This document shows, in pieces, positions 11,601 through 24,534 of a stretch of 64,000 nt of DNA (its first letter is position 1; each line of letters starts with the position of its first letter). The DNA comes from Bryoerythrophyllum caledonicum. Its lineage: Eukaryota > Streptophyta > Bryopsida > Pottiales > Pottiaceae. The stretch spans positions 34,398,199 through 34,462,198 of the forward strand of contig OZ020516.1 of the NCBI GenBank assembly GCA_963971425.1, given 5' to 3'. Made by a program: the position numbers and the translations under genes. Below the pieces are notes generated by a model, which was given only the letters and a program-made list of their open reading frames with translations, had not been told where the DNA came from and made no database searches.

Positions 11601-12390
11601 GCACAACAGAATGGATATAACGTATTTTCATGAACAAGTTCTACAAAAAATATGTAGCAAACTTTCCTATCTTCCAAGGCTAAATGATGCTGTGGGCATG
11701 TTTGCCATGCTTTTGCAATGCCCAAACTTTGTAAGAATATTTGTCAATGTCACACATGAATTCATCACTTTAAATAGCATTATTCCAATATTGCATTGTC
11801 AATAATGAGCATACACATGAGAAATGTAGAGTCTATCAAATCTATGTTACCTTTTCAAATTATAATTTTTCAGTGCAATGATCACATCTGAAGCCCAATT
11901 TTGTAATGCAATTTGTACTATACGACAAATTTTATTCAATTGGGATCAACATGTCCAAGTGATTGCAGCTGCTTTCTTATTGTTTAACATTCCAAAGTCT
12001 TTGAAATTTAATTTGTGAGCTTTTTGGGCCTTCCAATTTGCTTTGAATTAGTCATAATTATATTTTTATTATAACTGGTGAAATTCCTACAGATCTTACT
12101 TGCTGAATATTCATCTTCCTTGCAAATTTTGATCATGTAACTAATTTTCCGGAATATCAAAAAAACTCATATACACTATTTTCACCTCACTATTCTTTAA
12201 TAATTGTACTCATGCCATGATTATTTGATTATTAATTTTACTCAAACTTGCAATCTAGATGCAAATAATAAAAATCTTTCAAAAAAGGACAATTACAATT
12301 AACACATAACAACTTGTACACCACTCTCTGAGCACTACACAATGCTTAGGAAGTCTTGTCAAAATAAAAGTAGGACTAAAGTCTTTGCCT
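11601..12390. other. Intergenic, nothing recognised
   Basis: AT-rich, no supported gene. Confidence 0.5.
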
Positions 12391-12632
12391 GCTTTAACAC
12401 CAATTGGGGTCGTTTCAAGGTAGTGTGTACTAGGCACGGTAACATTGTGACTTGAGTTAGAGAGAGTGCATAGGATTCTTGTCTTTCCTATCACGTGGCC
12501 GGTTCCAACGCGCTTTAACACCAATTGGGGTCGTTTCAAGGTAGTGTGTACTAGGCATGGTAACATTGTGACTTGAGTTAGAGAGAGTGCATAGGATTCT
12601 TGTCTTTCCTATCACGTGGCCGGTTCCGACGC
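12391..12632. repeat. Tandem duplication, two copies of 121 bp
   Basis: The unit beginning GCTTTAACACCAATTGGGGT at 12391 repeats at 12512 with only a couple of substitutions. The near identity implies a recent duplication. Confidence 0.95.
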
Positions 12633-13879
12633 GTTCCGTTTATATGGATCTTGTTTCTTTATGCAATTAAACTCCAATTTTTTTGTGCCCAACAATTGAT
12701 AAAATAAAATGTTGCTTATCAATATAATGCAGTGTGCAGCCTCGAGTCCCTTGGCCAGTTCTACCACATTCTACATTTTAACCTATTAACACTGAGATGG
12801 TCGTTTTTGGGTCGATTTGGGTATATTTATGGTGAGAAATCCTTGTGTGTAAGTTGGATGCACTTTTTTTGGTTAGAATGTATTTGGCAATAGTGAATAT
12901 CCTTCAAATGGAACGATTCCCGAGTACATTTGTGCAAGCATTGAAGAGCTACAATGATTAATGTGAAGTGGGGTCAACGTGAAATGATTTCTTTGTGTAA
13001 ATGCTAGTTTGCAATATCTACTAGCTGTTGTGTATGATCTGTTACACCTGTGGATTTTATTGAGCTTGTAGAGACCTCTCGAGTTAAAAGGTTAAGTAAC
13101 TACTTGTGGGTTTTAGGGGCACGAACTTTTTAAAAACAATATGAAATATGGTACTTTTTACATGTAGAATAGATCCCAATCTTCACGCAGCACAAGAAGA
13201 TGACACTTTGTTTAAAGACTACTTTAATCTTTACGCCATTCGGAAATTGTATATACAAGCATTTATCTTACTATGTAGAATACAAACAATGTATTAGAGT
13301 TTAGCAAGACTTACACCTTTGAATTGAAAATTCTTCAACTAACATCTTTCATTTGAAGGTCATTTCAACATTTGAGCCTTATCATGTTGAAAAACGACAC
13401 CATACATGTAGAATATAGTGACCACCACATGCACCTTCACACGCTTAAGGGCTAACAATGACATGAAAGACTTATTTGTAAACATGCACCACACTCTCAC
13501 CTTCTGTCATTTCTATTTGAAAGTTGTAGCATATGTTTTTTGAGAATGTGTCAACCACTTGATTGTAGCATACACTTATCCCTCATATAAGATATAATTT
13601 CTGCTAATTTATACCTTCTACTAACATAAATTTCTGCTAATTATAACCTCTGTTGATGTAGATGGAGGTGCTGGTTGGGCTAAAGTGACCAAATTGTCTA
13701 CTTAGGCCCGCTTCACACTATGGTGGAGAACTCCACCGGCCAAGAATTCAAGGGAAATTGAGCAATATGATTGGAGAACTTAAAATATTCTTCTCCCTTG
13801 CAAATTCACTGAATTTTACTGCAGTTCAAGTTCTTGCTTCTTCTTCCATGAGTGTCTATTTTAAAAAACCTTTATCGGA
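12633..13879. other. Intergenic with one F3 repeat copy
   Basis: Apart from the repeat at 12830-13060 nothing is recognised. A GGCCCGCTTCACAC segment near 13707 faintly resembles the fragment at 5630-5660. Confidence 0.45.
12830..13060 (+). repeat. F3 interspersed repeat, copy b
   Basis: Imperfect match to 3225-3440, same orientation, sharing TGTGAAGTGGGGTC and the following GAAATG...TTTGTGTA region. The borders are uncertain. Confidence 0.5.
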
Positions 13880-14167
13880 TAAGTTGCGCATTTTTGTCTA
13901 GTTTATGTGGTACAAATTTCAAGTCAACTTAATTATTATTGAGGGAGTTACGTGCATTTTAGTGGAAGGGGGTTCTACCAATATATTCAGGGTCAGTTTT
14001 GAACACCGCAACTTTGGCGTGCTGTAACTTCTTGGTGGAAGATGCGTTTCCAACTCTTAATTTTGTTTAAAGATGCGCATTTTTGTCTTGTTTGTGTGGT
14101 GCAAATTTCAACTTAGTTGAATTAGTATTGAGTGAGTTACGTGCATTTTAGTGGAAGGGGGTTCTGC
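13880..14167. repeat. Two imperfect direct repeats of ~95 bp, ~190 bp apart
   Basis: Blocks at about 13885-13978 and 14073-14165 share GCGCATTTTTGTCT, a GTGGT.CAAATTTCAA segment, and GAGTTACGTGCATTTTAGTG followed by GAAGGGGGTTCT. Similarity is about 85 percent by eye. Confidence 0.8.
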
Positions 14168-14934
14168 ATAATTGCAAATTTATATTGCTATTGATTTTCA
14201 ATTGTTCTTTGATTGTAAATGACATGATTGTGGGGCTTGTGTTTGAGGTAGGAGTTTATTACTTGTTGCCCTTTCTTAGATTTTTAAAGTTGAATGTAGC
14301 CCAAAAACTCTATGCTAGATTATGTTTTCTATACAAGAAGTAGAGTTAACCCGGTGTAATAAATGGCTCTCAAAATTACATTGCATATTGAATTCATGTG
14401 AACTTTTTACCACACAAACTAGACAAGTAGGACCATTTTTTCCAACAAGTTTTACTACATTTTTACACTTGATGTAAAACGTATAGATTTTGAAAGGTGA
14501 TTGCCGCCAAAAATGCATGGGGAACCTAATAACATTAAGTAGATGGGAGATATCCATCCTTTGGTCAAAGAAATCAAAAGCCAATTTGGAAAATGATTTT
14601 TCATTTACAAAGAGTTGGCACATTGAAAAATTTAAAAGGAAAAGACAAGATGTCATTGGCAAAAATCGGGAAGGAAATTAAAAAAACAATTTACATTGAT
14701 TGTATATGTTTTATTTAGAATAGTTGCTTTTGAGTTTGAACTATATTTGGACATCAATTGTTGTCAAGGTATATCTTATTTTTATTTTTATTTTTATATT
14801 GTCATCTTTTGAGATTTCTTTTACACACTCGTCTAATGTGCAAAAATCATTTCATTTCTCTTAGTTGGGTCAATTATTGTCCACATAAGAAAACAATATC
14901 CTAAAGTTTCATGCTAATTTTTTTTTCAAATTAT
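14168..14934. other. Intergenic, nothing recognised
   Basis: The minus strand at 14315-14662 stays open for 115 codons. It shows no known motif and I do not call it a gene. Confidence 0.5.
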
Positions 14935-15241
14935 GTGAAAAGGCCGTTTCAATCTCTGAGTTCTTTGAAGATGTCAAAAAAAAATTCTTGTCTTTACTGT
15001 GAAAAAACATTTTAACACATTACGGGCAAGTTGGGAAAAACTTCATCTTTTTTACATAAAACCTAGAGATCTTCATATTTTTTACTTTTTATTTTTTCTA
15101 CAACAATATGTGGTGTAAACATTCTAATCGACTGTTTAGATTATCATTCTAAAACATATTAAATCCTCAAAAAAATAAATTGTGAATTGACAATTTTTGA
15201 ACCTCCATTCCTTGCACACTTGTTTTGAATATGCTACACCC
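14935..15241 (+). repeat. F1 repeat copy 3, internal fragment
   Basis: This matches the middle of F1, from the GAAGATGTCAAAAAAAA block to TTGTTTTGAATATGCTACACC. Both termini are missing. Sequence similarity stops abruptly at 15241. Confidence 0.75.
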
Positions 15242-16547
15242 TAGTGTGAAAGCCAAGAGGTTGACCAATCAAATTGCAAATAGCACTCGGCCTCTCAACC
15301 CTTGGTTCAAGTGGGAATTCCACTAAAGAGTAACTTGCTTCATATAATGATTATCAAACAGTTAGGGACAGCTTGCTTGTTGCGTGCACCAATCATATGT
15401 AAAATTGCCTGAAAGGCCATGCAGAAAATCAGATCACAATCTTCACTAGATAATGAAAAAATACAGGCCCGCAGTGGTGGCTTGAAGAACATCGATGAAT
15501 GTGGTTGAAAATGCATCTCGAGCTATTGGAGACCTGGGCACCATGCATGTGTAGCACATCACATGACACGGTGGGGAACTTTGATAATTAGCACCAAGTG
15601 TCATACTATAAACCTATCCACATGGGCATACATCTCCACTTCCAGCCAAAAAGAATGGACGATGAACTCAGTTCCCACCAAATCAAATACATGTTAACTT
15701 CTCAAAAGTAGTAAGAAAGTGTGCTAACAATTTGTTTTAAATGCAAACAAAAGATTCAAAGCAGTCAAAAGATAAATGAGCATTGGGAAGGACATTCCAG
15801 CCAATGGACAAGTGGGCTCTTTCCCCAAGAGTAATGGTACGACTTTTCCCAGAGCATGGGAAGTGAGGCGCAGTGAACACTGTTGTGTCTAATTTTTACA
15901 CCGGCGGGAACTGTCACAATTTTGGGCGATGGCTTCCCAAGAATAGGTGCTCCAATCAGATGTATTCCCAAGCAACCGAGAGGAAAGAGGTCCAGAAAGT
16001 GCACAGAAATGAATCAACCTGCACACACAGAGTCTGTGCATGCATGAGGACCACATGCGGGCAATTTTTCAGAAAATTCTTCTTCGTTGTGGCATCTTCT
16101 TAGAGTGATTCTTGAAGGGAGATAGGTTGGATGAGTGGTGAGAGCATCTTCCATCTGGAGTCTTGTATGGGCGGTCCTGATTCTCTGAATTATCTATGTT
16201 ATCACTTTGCATCTAGTGTGCCAGGCCTCAAAAGCAGAGCGCGGAAACCAACTGAGAAAAGGAGGAGGAAATTTAGCAAACTGAGCAGGCTAATGGTGTT
16301 CTCTTGATACCTGGCTTCCAGTTTTCCTGATCAGTGATTGGTGGGATCCATTCAAGCCTACAGAAAAGGGAATTGGCAAATCACTTAAATATGGATTACA
16401 ACAAAGCTTTCCTTTTTAGGCCTGCAAGTTACTGTACAGAGGAATGGATTAGCGCAAGTGGTAGTTTTGAGGAATTTAGATTGGCCTATTTTTAAAAGTC
16501 TATTTTAGAAAGAGATCTGATAAGAAACTCCATGACGGATCTCTATA
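15242..16547. other. Intergenic, nothing recognised
   Basis: No supported gene, repeat or RNA. Confidence 0.5.
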
Positions 16548-16740
16548 ACCCCTAAGGACCAAGTATCCCTTGGGGGGGACGATTTCGATTTTGGGCAGGT
16601 TCCTATATATATTAAAGTTTTTCTTGGTTTGAAATTCTAATTCTAGATTGTCCGTGATAAGAGTTTCGTAGGGTGTTTTAAAAAAAAAATTGGACTCAAA
16701 GTTTGAAAGTTATTGGCCTTCAAAGTCAAATATGGGGATG
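16548..16740 (+). repeat. F1 repeat copy 4, left-end fragment
   Basis: It starts ATAACCCCTAAGGACCAAGT and continues through GGGGGGGACGATTT and GGGCAGGTTCCT, as in the left end of the other F1 copies, then loses similarity near 16740. Confidence 0.65.
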
Positions 16741-18348
16741 TTGGGCAACCTAAACAACCCTGTGAACCAATGAAATACAAGTGTCAAAGAGGGGCAATAA
16801 ATAGGGGCATAAAGGGTGGTGGAAGGGTGGGCCACCCAAATCATGGATGGGAGAAGAACCTTGAAAGATGCCTTTCATATAAGTCAAGAAAATTCTTTTA
16901 GAAAAATTATATTGAAAATGGTATTGGAATGCGCCCGCGAGCTGTCTGCTAGACCTATGGAGCAACCAATAGGAACCCGCCATGTTGGATTTTTAAAAAT
17001 AAATTTATTATTATTATTTTTCTTTGGGCTCTTGGTTTAAGTACTCTTGTCTTTGTTGCTTTGCTTGTGTCTTGCCTTCATTGCTTGTGTCTAGAGTCAT
17101 TGTTGAGCTTGTGTGAGTAGAGAGGGAGGGAGTTGAGTCCTCCTAGTGGGTCTTTGCTAGGATGTGCAAGGTTGTAGCTTATTGAATGTTATGTGGTTGT
17201 ATATGAGTTAAGGCTTGTGTGGAGAGTAGGATATCTTGGCTAGATGGTGGAGCAAGATCTGGGATCTACTTCAAACCCTAGACCGGTTGGACTTGGTAGA
17301 GTTGCATACCGGATGGGATCTGGGAAGCCGACTGCTATTTATGATAGCTTCCCATAAGTGGGAAGTGTTCGGATTGGAGGGAAGGAGGGATGACCTCCCC
17401 CCTCTTGGTACACCAGGAGAGATCCCGGCTAAGCCTGAGTCTGGAGTATTCCCGATTTTCTACCCTTATAGTGGATGAGATCCCTTGATCCCCGTGGTAG
17501 ATTGTCTTGCTTATGTGACTTACTTAGCACTAGACTGTTGTGATTCTTGTATCTTCCTTGTTTGATTCATTAGGTGTGGTTGTTGTTGGAACTCGGCTAT
17601 GCAAATTGCGTGATCGAGTTATCGGGATTATTTTCCGGTAGATTGTGAAGGCCGGTGAACTAGCTGCAACCTTTTAATTCTTTCATGGTGTAGAGTTAGG
17701 TTGTGGAGATTGTGGCCTCTAGACTGTAAGAACAGAGGGTAGTGACTTTCCGAGCACTGAAAAAACTTGCCGGAAAACTACTTTGATGTTCAACAGAGTT
17801 TAAATTAAACAATTGTGGTTCTTCTAACCGGACACCAAGATACAGGGAAAGCCATCCTCCCGGATGTGCGGAGGTATTGAGTATGACTTGTCCTCAGATT
17901 TAGAAAGTTCGACACATGATAATTATCCCAAGAAACGATCTAGTTAAGTGGGCTCGCTTCAGGTTAATTTTGGATAACTTTGGGAATTACGAAGCACTGG
18001 ACTACGACAATATACATCTCAAAGAAGCGGGTGTATTGGAGCTCCTCAAAGATTAATCCAACGGGGCGTAGTATCATTGCAAACAACAATTTATTGGCTT
18101 TATCCCTCATTATCCCTCTTGTTACCGGTCCGAGAGCGATAAATCATTATTTAACAAAAATAGGTAGTCGGAGAAATCACTCAAGTGGTAGCGACCGGGT
18201 GTACAATGGGGCCCCATCAACATCACTACTCTCACCCTAGTGTTAATCTACCACACCTAGCAACATCCTATCAACTGATAAGATAAATTGACAATAACAT
18301 ATAACATACTACATAGGCTCATCAGAAGACTTATCCAGAAGAGTGGAT
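16741..18348. other. Intergenic, function unknown
   Basis: Mixed-composition sequence with frames under 90 codons. It lies directly downstream of the degenerate retroelement-like gene on the minus strand and may hold its unrecognised 3' part, but nothing supports this directly. Confidence 0.35.
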
Positions 18349-19677
18349 TTATCTTCTGATAGATCCATGGTGGGATTGCTCGAAGATTGGGAGTATCCAT
18401 GGGTACATAGTCAAGAGATCCACCGGAAAGTTGGAAGTCTCAAACGGGAGGTCTACCGGTAGATTGGGAGTATCTACCGGTATATTGGGAGTATCCACCG
18501 ATATATGAGAAGTCTCCACCGGATCAACAAGCATAGCTACTGGAGACTCAACCAAATAATCCGTTCGTGAGAAGGAAAGATCAACCGATTCCTTCCCAAG
18601 AGGATTGACCTAGAGACCTTGTTGCCTCTTATAGACTTTCACACCCCACTCCTTAGAAGTTGGAGAATCCGCTCTACATATTGGACATTGAGGGGGTGGA
18701 TCATCATCTTCTGAAAAAAAAGAACTGATATAGACAAACCTTTTCTTCTTCCTGGTTGGGCTTCGGTCTTGTATTGGTATGGTGGCACTCGTCTGTCCAA
18801 CAAGCAAGTTGGTTAGTGCCACCATAGTCTGTTGTTCTTTCACCTTTGTATCCACGTGCTCTTTCTGGGATGTCCGGAGATCCTTCATCACCTTGATCAG
18901 CTGTTCCCAAACCTCCCGGGCTGCCGCTAAAATGTCTCCGATGTTTTCTACTCCAAGCACCTTCCGGAGAGTTCCGTGAGGACTCATTGCCTCGAGAAGT
19001 TCCATCTCCATTTGCTGGACATCCCGGGTCACATCCCGGGAGAACTTGGCTATGTTCTCGACTAGTATGAGCTTCTTGGATGGCCAGGGTGAAGGTCGTG
19101 GGTTTTCCCGATGACACCGGGATGACCTACCATCGTTCAAGAGTGTCCGGGATGATGACACCTCTTATGGATTTGCCCGTAGCGCCAACCATAGCTCAAT
19201 ATGTTGGAGAAAGGCCCAGGACCGTGATCCTGGGAAGTCATCCCTAGCCTCCAAATTCTCTTTTCTTCCGATTCCAAACAATCATAATACCCATACAAAT
19301 GCATGATATATGTAGTGAAGAAGGTCTTGGAACATCCACCTTGTTGAATTACTCGGAGTTGTGGCAAAATCGCTTCTTCCAACAAAAATCCTTTGTCCGG
19401 GAAGGAGTCCTTGAAGAATGCATGTATGTAAGTTGTGGCCAGCCGCGCTGTGATTCTTTCACGTTGGTTGCGGTGGAAGATTGGGTTTAAGAACTCAACC
19501 ACCCTCCTCAATCGGTTGTTCGTGAATTGATCACTCCGGTAGCACTTTGATACATTGTAGGAGTTTGATAAGTGCTTATCTAGCAACTCGCGGTTGACCC
19601 CGGGTATCCATCCCTCCTCATCTTGAAAAGAATACACCTTACGCCATACTTCTGTGGTCCATGTCCGGCGATTAGCT
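18349..19677 (-). pseudogene. Retroelement-like (gag/plant-transposon-type) protein, downstream part
   Basis: Reading leftwards from 19677, one frame runs through RANRRTWTTEVWRKVYSFQDE and a helical segment with LRRVVEFLNPIFHRNQRER. It then shifts frame near 19140-19160 into a 183-codon stretch with charged helices (VENIAKFSRDVTRDVQQMEM) and a CPICRAD motif. A further frame (18555-18349) holds degenerate eight-residue repeats of the type PVDTPNIP/PVDTPNLP. The layout resembles large plant retroelement proteins of the putative plant transposon type found next to Ty3/gypsy elements, but this is recognition by style, not by a diagnostic motif. At least two frameshifts and an insertion make it a pseudogene. 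The upstream part continues at 23126. Confidence 0.5.
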
Positions 19678-19686
19678 CGGTAGACT
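19678..19686. repeat. Target-site duplication (left copy)
   Basis: CGGTAGACT here is repeated exactly at 23126-23134 and brackets the 3.4 kb inserted element. Confidence 0.7.
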
Positions 19687-22600
19687 TGGGAAACTTGACC
19701 GTATGAGCGGTTGGAGAGCAGTTAGCGTGAGCGGTGAGCAGTGAGCAGAGAACTATAGGCAAGTATTTTATTTTATTTTTGGGATTATAAACTATTAGGG
19801 CCTAAAGCCGTGGAATTTTATCACGTACAGTAGTTGATTATTATTCTATAATTGTATAACCGGAGGACAATATTTCCATTATTTAGAAATTACAAATATT
19901 GGTAGCAAAGTATACTATCCTATTGCCGTGGAATTAAACGTCATGAAAGATTGAAAGTGCAATAAAAAAATCCTTGCAATGATAAGTACAATGAGAGAGG
20001 GTGAGAAATGATGCCTAATACAGTGGATAAATACATATAGGCAAAGTTGAAAAGGGAGTGCATAACTTACTCTGCTTTGACAAATGATACGGGACATTGA
20101 CATGTTTAGATATTTTGTGACGAGATGCCACGGTAGGGTCGCTGCTACCAGCACCCTCTGGGAGGTGAGTAAAAAACAATTACTAACTCATATTATTTTG
20201 GGCATTTCTTTATTGTCCCACGCACTTATTTTCATTCACCAACACCCTTTACCATATGTTGATAAGAATGAAGTATATTTTATGTGTGAGTCTATTTATA
20301 TTACTTGTCATTTTTCCTTTATCTTATTATTTCCTACAACTTATTTTGCCTTATGTGGTCAAAAATGAAAACTTTATTTTAAGCTACTCTATGGTGAACA
20401 CCTTTTGATTGTTTTAGAGTTTCAAACTCCCAAACGGTAAATGATTGTCACTTGTCACCCCTAGGTTGTTAAATTAATTGTGGTTCCTATTAAGCTTTGT
20501 CTAGTCTTGCTCTATATACATGACTTATTTATCATAGACCAATAATGCCATGTATTGAACTATGTCAAACACATTAAGATAAATACAAACTGCCAATACT
20601 GAAGGAAAGTTTAGTTCATGTTTACAAACACTCACCAGTAAAAATGTATGTATGGGATATATATTTGTCATATATCAAAATCTAGGCTAGAGAATCTCAA
20701 TACTATATATGAAGCCAATGAATGAAGTACAAAATATATAAATAAGAGAGAGGAATAATACTTGCACAACCAAAGCCACATAAATCACAACAACTCATAC
20801 AAAAAAACTAAGCTGAATTTTCACTGCCCTCTATTGCTACCACATATACAAACTAATTAACGCCAAGGTTGAAACCACGGCGCATGTAAACTGACTGTGG
20901 AAAATGAGTTGTAGTAAAGGCATGTGCAATAGTCTTGGCATATGTCGGAAGTGTAAATGACTTTGGAGGAGACATGGCGGAGGCCATCAATTTGCCAAAG
21001 AATATGTAATATAAGTAAAGATTATTTAAAATGATTTCAGTAGAAAGACGGCAAAATCATTAAAAAAAAATGAACTTACTTACTCAAACGGTTGCACTTT
21101 GCCACATGACAAATTGGAACCTCATCTTCACCAAAGACATTATTTGATCCGGATGGAATTGATAAAATTGTTGCATCTTCTTGAAGAGCAAAAGAAGAGC
21201 CTAAAAAATGAGTGCATTGGCTTTGAAGCCAATAACACGTCGATCTAGCCTCTTTTTTGCAAGAATAGAAGCTCTTGAACTTTAAAAAAATCAGATTTAG
21301 AAACAATTAAATGAAGATTGAGTGCATAAAAAGCCACTTTTAAAAAGTTATACTTGCACATGTGGTAGGAATGGCGTCCTCAGGTTGACTATATCTCCCT
21401 TTACAGAACCAAAAGAAATATTAAGTCAAGTACCGGGCTCTTTAAATTTAAACCCTTAGTAAATGCTTTTGTGGTTAAAATGTCGACTTCCAAGTGACAA
21501 TTGACCATTGAGAATGAAAACACTCACCTAATGAGATGTTCTTAAGGATTGCACCTTCAATTTTTTTGCTCAGCTTCGATGTCATGTCTACAACCTAACG
21601 CAATGAAACCATGAGCCACAACATTCAATAGTAGGAATTGTGCAATCCACTCATCGATATCCTCTTGGATGATTTCGTGAAAGTGAGTGAGGATTGTCAC
21701 ATGCTTGGAGGTGCCGGCAGCGGGAGGCCTCCTTGGCCCTGCCAACAACCATCCACTAATGTCACTCCTCCATCCAAAGCCATCCGAAGGACCATGGTTA
21801 TAGCTAAGATCAACATAGTCCACATACACCGAACAGTGGATGAACTATCACATTGGTAGAATCTAGCGACATGGGTTCTATTTCTATCCCAATGATGTTC
21901 ATCTTTGTGTGTTGGGCTCTTGCAGAAAGTGGGTTTTTACTTGCCCAAATAATGTCCCGCAAATCTAGAATGTTAAGAGGCACCAATCTCAAGCGGTCGA
22001 AGATCATTGCCCTCAAGGGCGCTGATTTCCAGCTTCTACAAAAACGAGAAGTGTCTTCCCACCAACACTTCCAATTTACCAATTTCGATGTTGTTGGCCT
22101 CGTTGCATATCCAGTTCCAGAGGACGTTGACAAGCATCCTACATTTCGGTTCACTATAGTAGTGAAGCGTCGTTCCAACTGGCCAATTGCTACCCAACTT
22201 CATCAATGGAGGTCCACCCCTATGGTGAAGACAGTGATTTAGATGCGCCCAATGTTAACCTTCACCGGGTTGATTGCATTGTAGATTTTGAGGTTGACTC
22301 CTCTACTAGCCACGTCTCATAGCATTGTTACGTTGGATTCCATTCCGGCTTGAACATGTCTAGACTTTGTTTCAATGCAGGTGAAGGCCAATCAATTCGG
22401 TTGGTCATGGATTATTTACAGGCATTTATACTTTTTCTATGGGGTTATGTGCAAGCTTGGCAAGCAAGAGAACTTGTTTGTCCATGTCGCAACATTCAAC
22501 TTCAAGGAACTCATACCCGTAGTCAGAGCAATTGTGTTCTAGAAATTTGCTTGAAACTTTGTAGACATATAAGAACTAGAGACGTTACAATAATAGTGAT

Positions 22601-23125
22601 CGTTATAAAACTGGCCAATATTGTTGTGTTTTGTCTTTGCCTCGTATCATGTTTGCATATTTCTTTTTAATCATATATCCATAGATTCAATGTTTATGCC
22701 ATTTCACAAATGTGACGTGTATATGTCTCCCGTTTCATTCGTTCCAAGTTTCACCACCCGCCTCAATTTATCATTTGACAGAATAATTCGGAGACAAAAA
22801 GGGTTATCAATAACATCTGCAAAAAGGGGGAATTTGTGACATTTTCTGCAGTAGTAGGACCTCTGTATTTCCAAATTTTATAGTTTATCATTGAAATTCC
22901 CAAGATTCAAAAATCATGTACATTCGTCATAAGGGGGAATGAGTAAAATGTTCCACGGGAAAAGGTCCATATATTTTCCAAGTTTAGATAGTTTTATCTA
23001 GAAAAGATAGTTTTAAAAATCCAAAATTAGATTTTTTTTATTTTTGGGGGGCTAAGTTTAGAATTTTTTTTCTGCTCACTGCTCACCGTGAATTCTTTCT
23101 GATCGCTCACACGGTCTCGTCGTTG
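19687..23125. mobile_element. 3.4 kb inverted-repeat element inserted in a retroelement-like gene
   Basis: The ends carry imperfect inverted repeats. GACCGTATGAGCG (19697) and GGTGAGCAGTGAGCAGA (19733-19749) are mirrored by TCTGCTCACTGCTCACC (23071-23087) and CGCTCACACGGTC (23104-23116). The insertion is flanked by the perfect 9-bp duplication CGGTAGACT. Removing the element and one duplication restores an open frame on the minus strand (TSRNTPGVYR joining ANRRTWTTEVW). The interior (3.4 kb) has only short frames, for example 129 codons at 21853-22242 (+) and 122 codons at 21810-22178 (-). Neither is recognised as a transposase. A 9-bp duplication is typical of Mutator-like elements. Confidence 0.7.
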
Positions 23126-23345
23126 CGGTAGACTCCCGGGGTGTTCCGGGAGGTAACAACTCTGCAGCCGCAAATTCCTTCTGGAAGACCTAAGGTTTCT
23201 CGTATAATCCTATGCAACCCATCCGGGTAAGGACTTCCTCGAGTTCTCGTCCTTGCTCCGTCTCCTCCCACTTGTTAGGATCAATCTTGGAAAGCTTCAA
23301 TGTCACCATTGGAGTCATGTTGTCTGGAATGGACTAACTCCGAGA
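23126..23345 (-). pseudogene. Retroelement-like protein, upstream part of the gene split at 19677
   Basis: On the minus strand one frame gives KLSKIDPNKWEETEQGRELE and EEVLTRMGC. Another gives IIRETLGLPEGICGCRVVTS then RNTPGVYR, which runs directly into the sequence at 19677 once the inserted element is removed. A frameshift near 23200 separates the two. The duplication CGGTAGACT at 23126-23134 marks the insertion border. Confidence 0.5.
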
Positions 23346-24070
23346 TGTGCCTGTACTTCCACCAATCACCCTACCAATTTATTTTAATTTCCAATCTGGC
23401 CTGGAAAACACAAGTATATCGGGCAACCGGTGTATTTTTCTCCGGAACACCTATTCTAGATTAATGTGGATGTAAGCATCTCACATATGTAGAGACACAA
23501 CTAAACAAAACAAAATAACAATTAAGGACTTTAAGTAACAGAGATGACTTAGGAGAACAAATTTTTTTGAAGGGGTTTTTCCGAGAGACCGAAGAGACTG
23601 GGAAAAAGATAGAAAATTTAGGCAAGACTTAGAAAAAGGGGAAGAATAGGGAGAACACAAGAGAAGACTTGCCTCAAGGCCGGGATAATGGAAAATAAAT
23701 GATGAGACAAAGAGTAGACGCACGAGTAACAAGAATTCAAGATCTAGGACGTATGAGGTCTAAGTAGAATCTACTGGGAGACTTCTCTCTAGATCGGAAA
23801 GAAGGCAACCGGAATTCACCCCGGGAAAGGAAAATGAGAAGAGATTTAACAAACAAGGAAGTTGTACAAACAAGAAAAACCCATCAATTGGCAAAAATTA
23901 CCTTGTTCACAATTCTTGCCACCTCCTCGTTGCACCCGCAACCTCCTTGAAATTGTGGTTTAGTCTCTAAATCTTCTTGCCGCGGTTGTGAATCTCCTTG
24001 CACCGCTTCCACGACTAGTGATCTCCACCTTGTTATGTCTTAAACCCCCTCCCCCACAAGCTTTCACAAG
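23346..24070. other. Intergenic, nothing recognised
   Basis: Purine-rich stretches and short frames only. This may be leader or LTR sequence of the retroelement on its left. Confidence 0.4.
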
Positions 24071-24229
24071 CCCTAGGTTGCAAACTCAAACCCCAGGTTG
24101 AAAATTCAAACCCTAGGTGGCTGCAACTCTCCTCCCCTTCCTCCACAAACCCTAGGTTGCAAACTCAAACCCGAGGTTGAAAATTCAAACCCTAGGTGGC
24201 TGCAACTCTCCTCCCCTTCCTCCACAAAC
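24071..24229. repeat. Tandem duplication, two copies of 79 bp
   Basis: The unit starting CCCTAGGTTGCAAACTCAAA at 24071 repeats at 24150 with one or two changes. The right copy grades into the pyrimidine-rich minisatellite. Confidence 0.9.
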
Positions 24230-24425
24230 CCTCCTCTTCTTCCTTCACAAGCCCTCCTCTTCTTCCTCCACAAACCCTCCTCTTCTTCCTTCACAAGCCC
24301 TCCTCTTCTTCCTTCACAAGCCCTCCTCTTCTTCCTCCACAAACCCTCCTCTTCTTCCTTCACAAGCCCTCCTCTTCTTCCTTCACAAGCCCTCCTCTTC
24401 TTCCTCCACAAACCCTCCTCTTTTT
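24230..24425. repeat. Minisatellite of CCTCCTCTTCTTCCTNCACAA units
   Basis: About ten units of 20-21 bp alternate between TTCACAAGC and CCACAAAC endings. The strand is almost purely pyrimidine. Confidence 0.9.
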
Positions 24426-24534
24426 CCTCTCCTTCTTCCTTCTTCTTTCTTCTCTTCTCCGCGGTTGCTCTTCTTCTTCTTCGTGGTCTGCTCCTCATCT
24501 TCTTCTTCTTCGTGGTCTGCTCCTCATCTTCTTC

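Noticed and set aside
14315-14662. 115-codon minus-strand frame with several Cys
   Set aside because: No recognisable domain, AT-rich, and not supported by neighbours.
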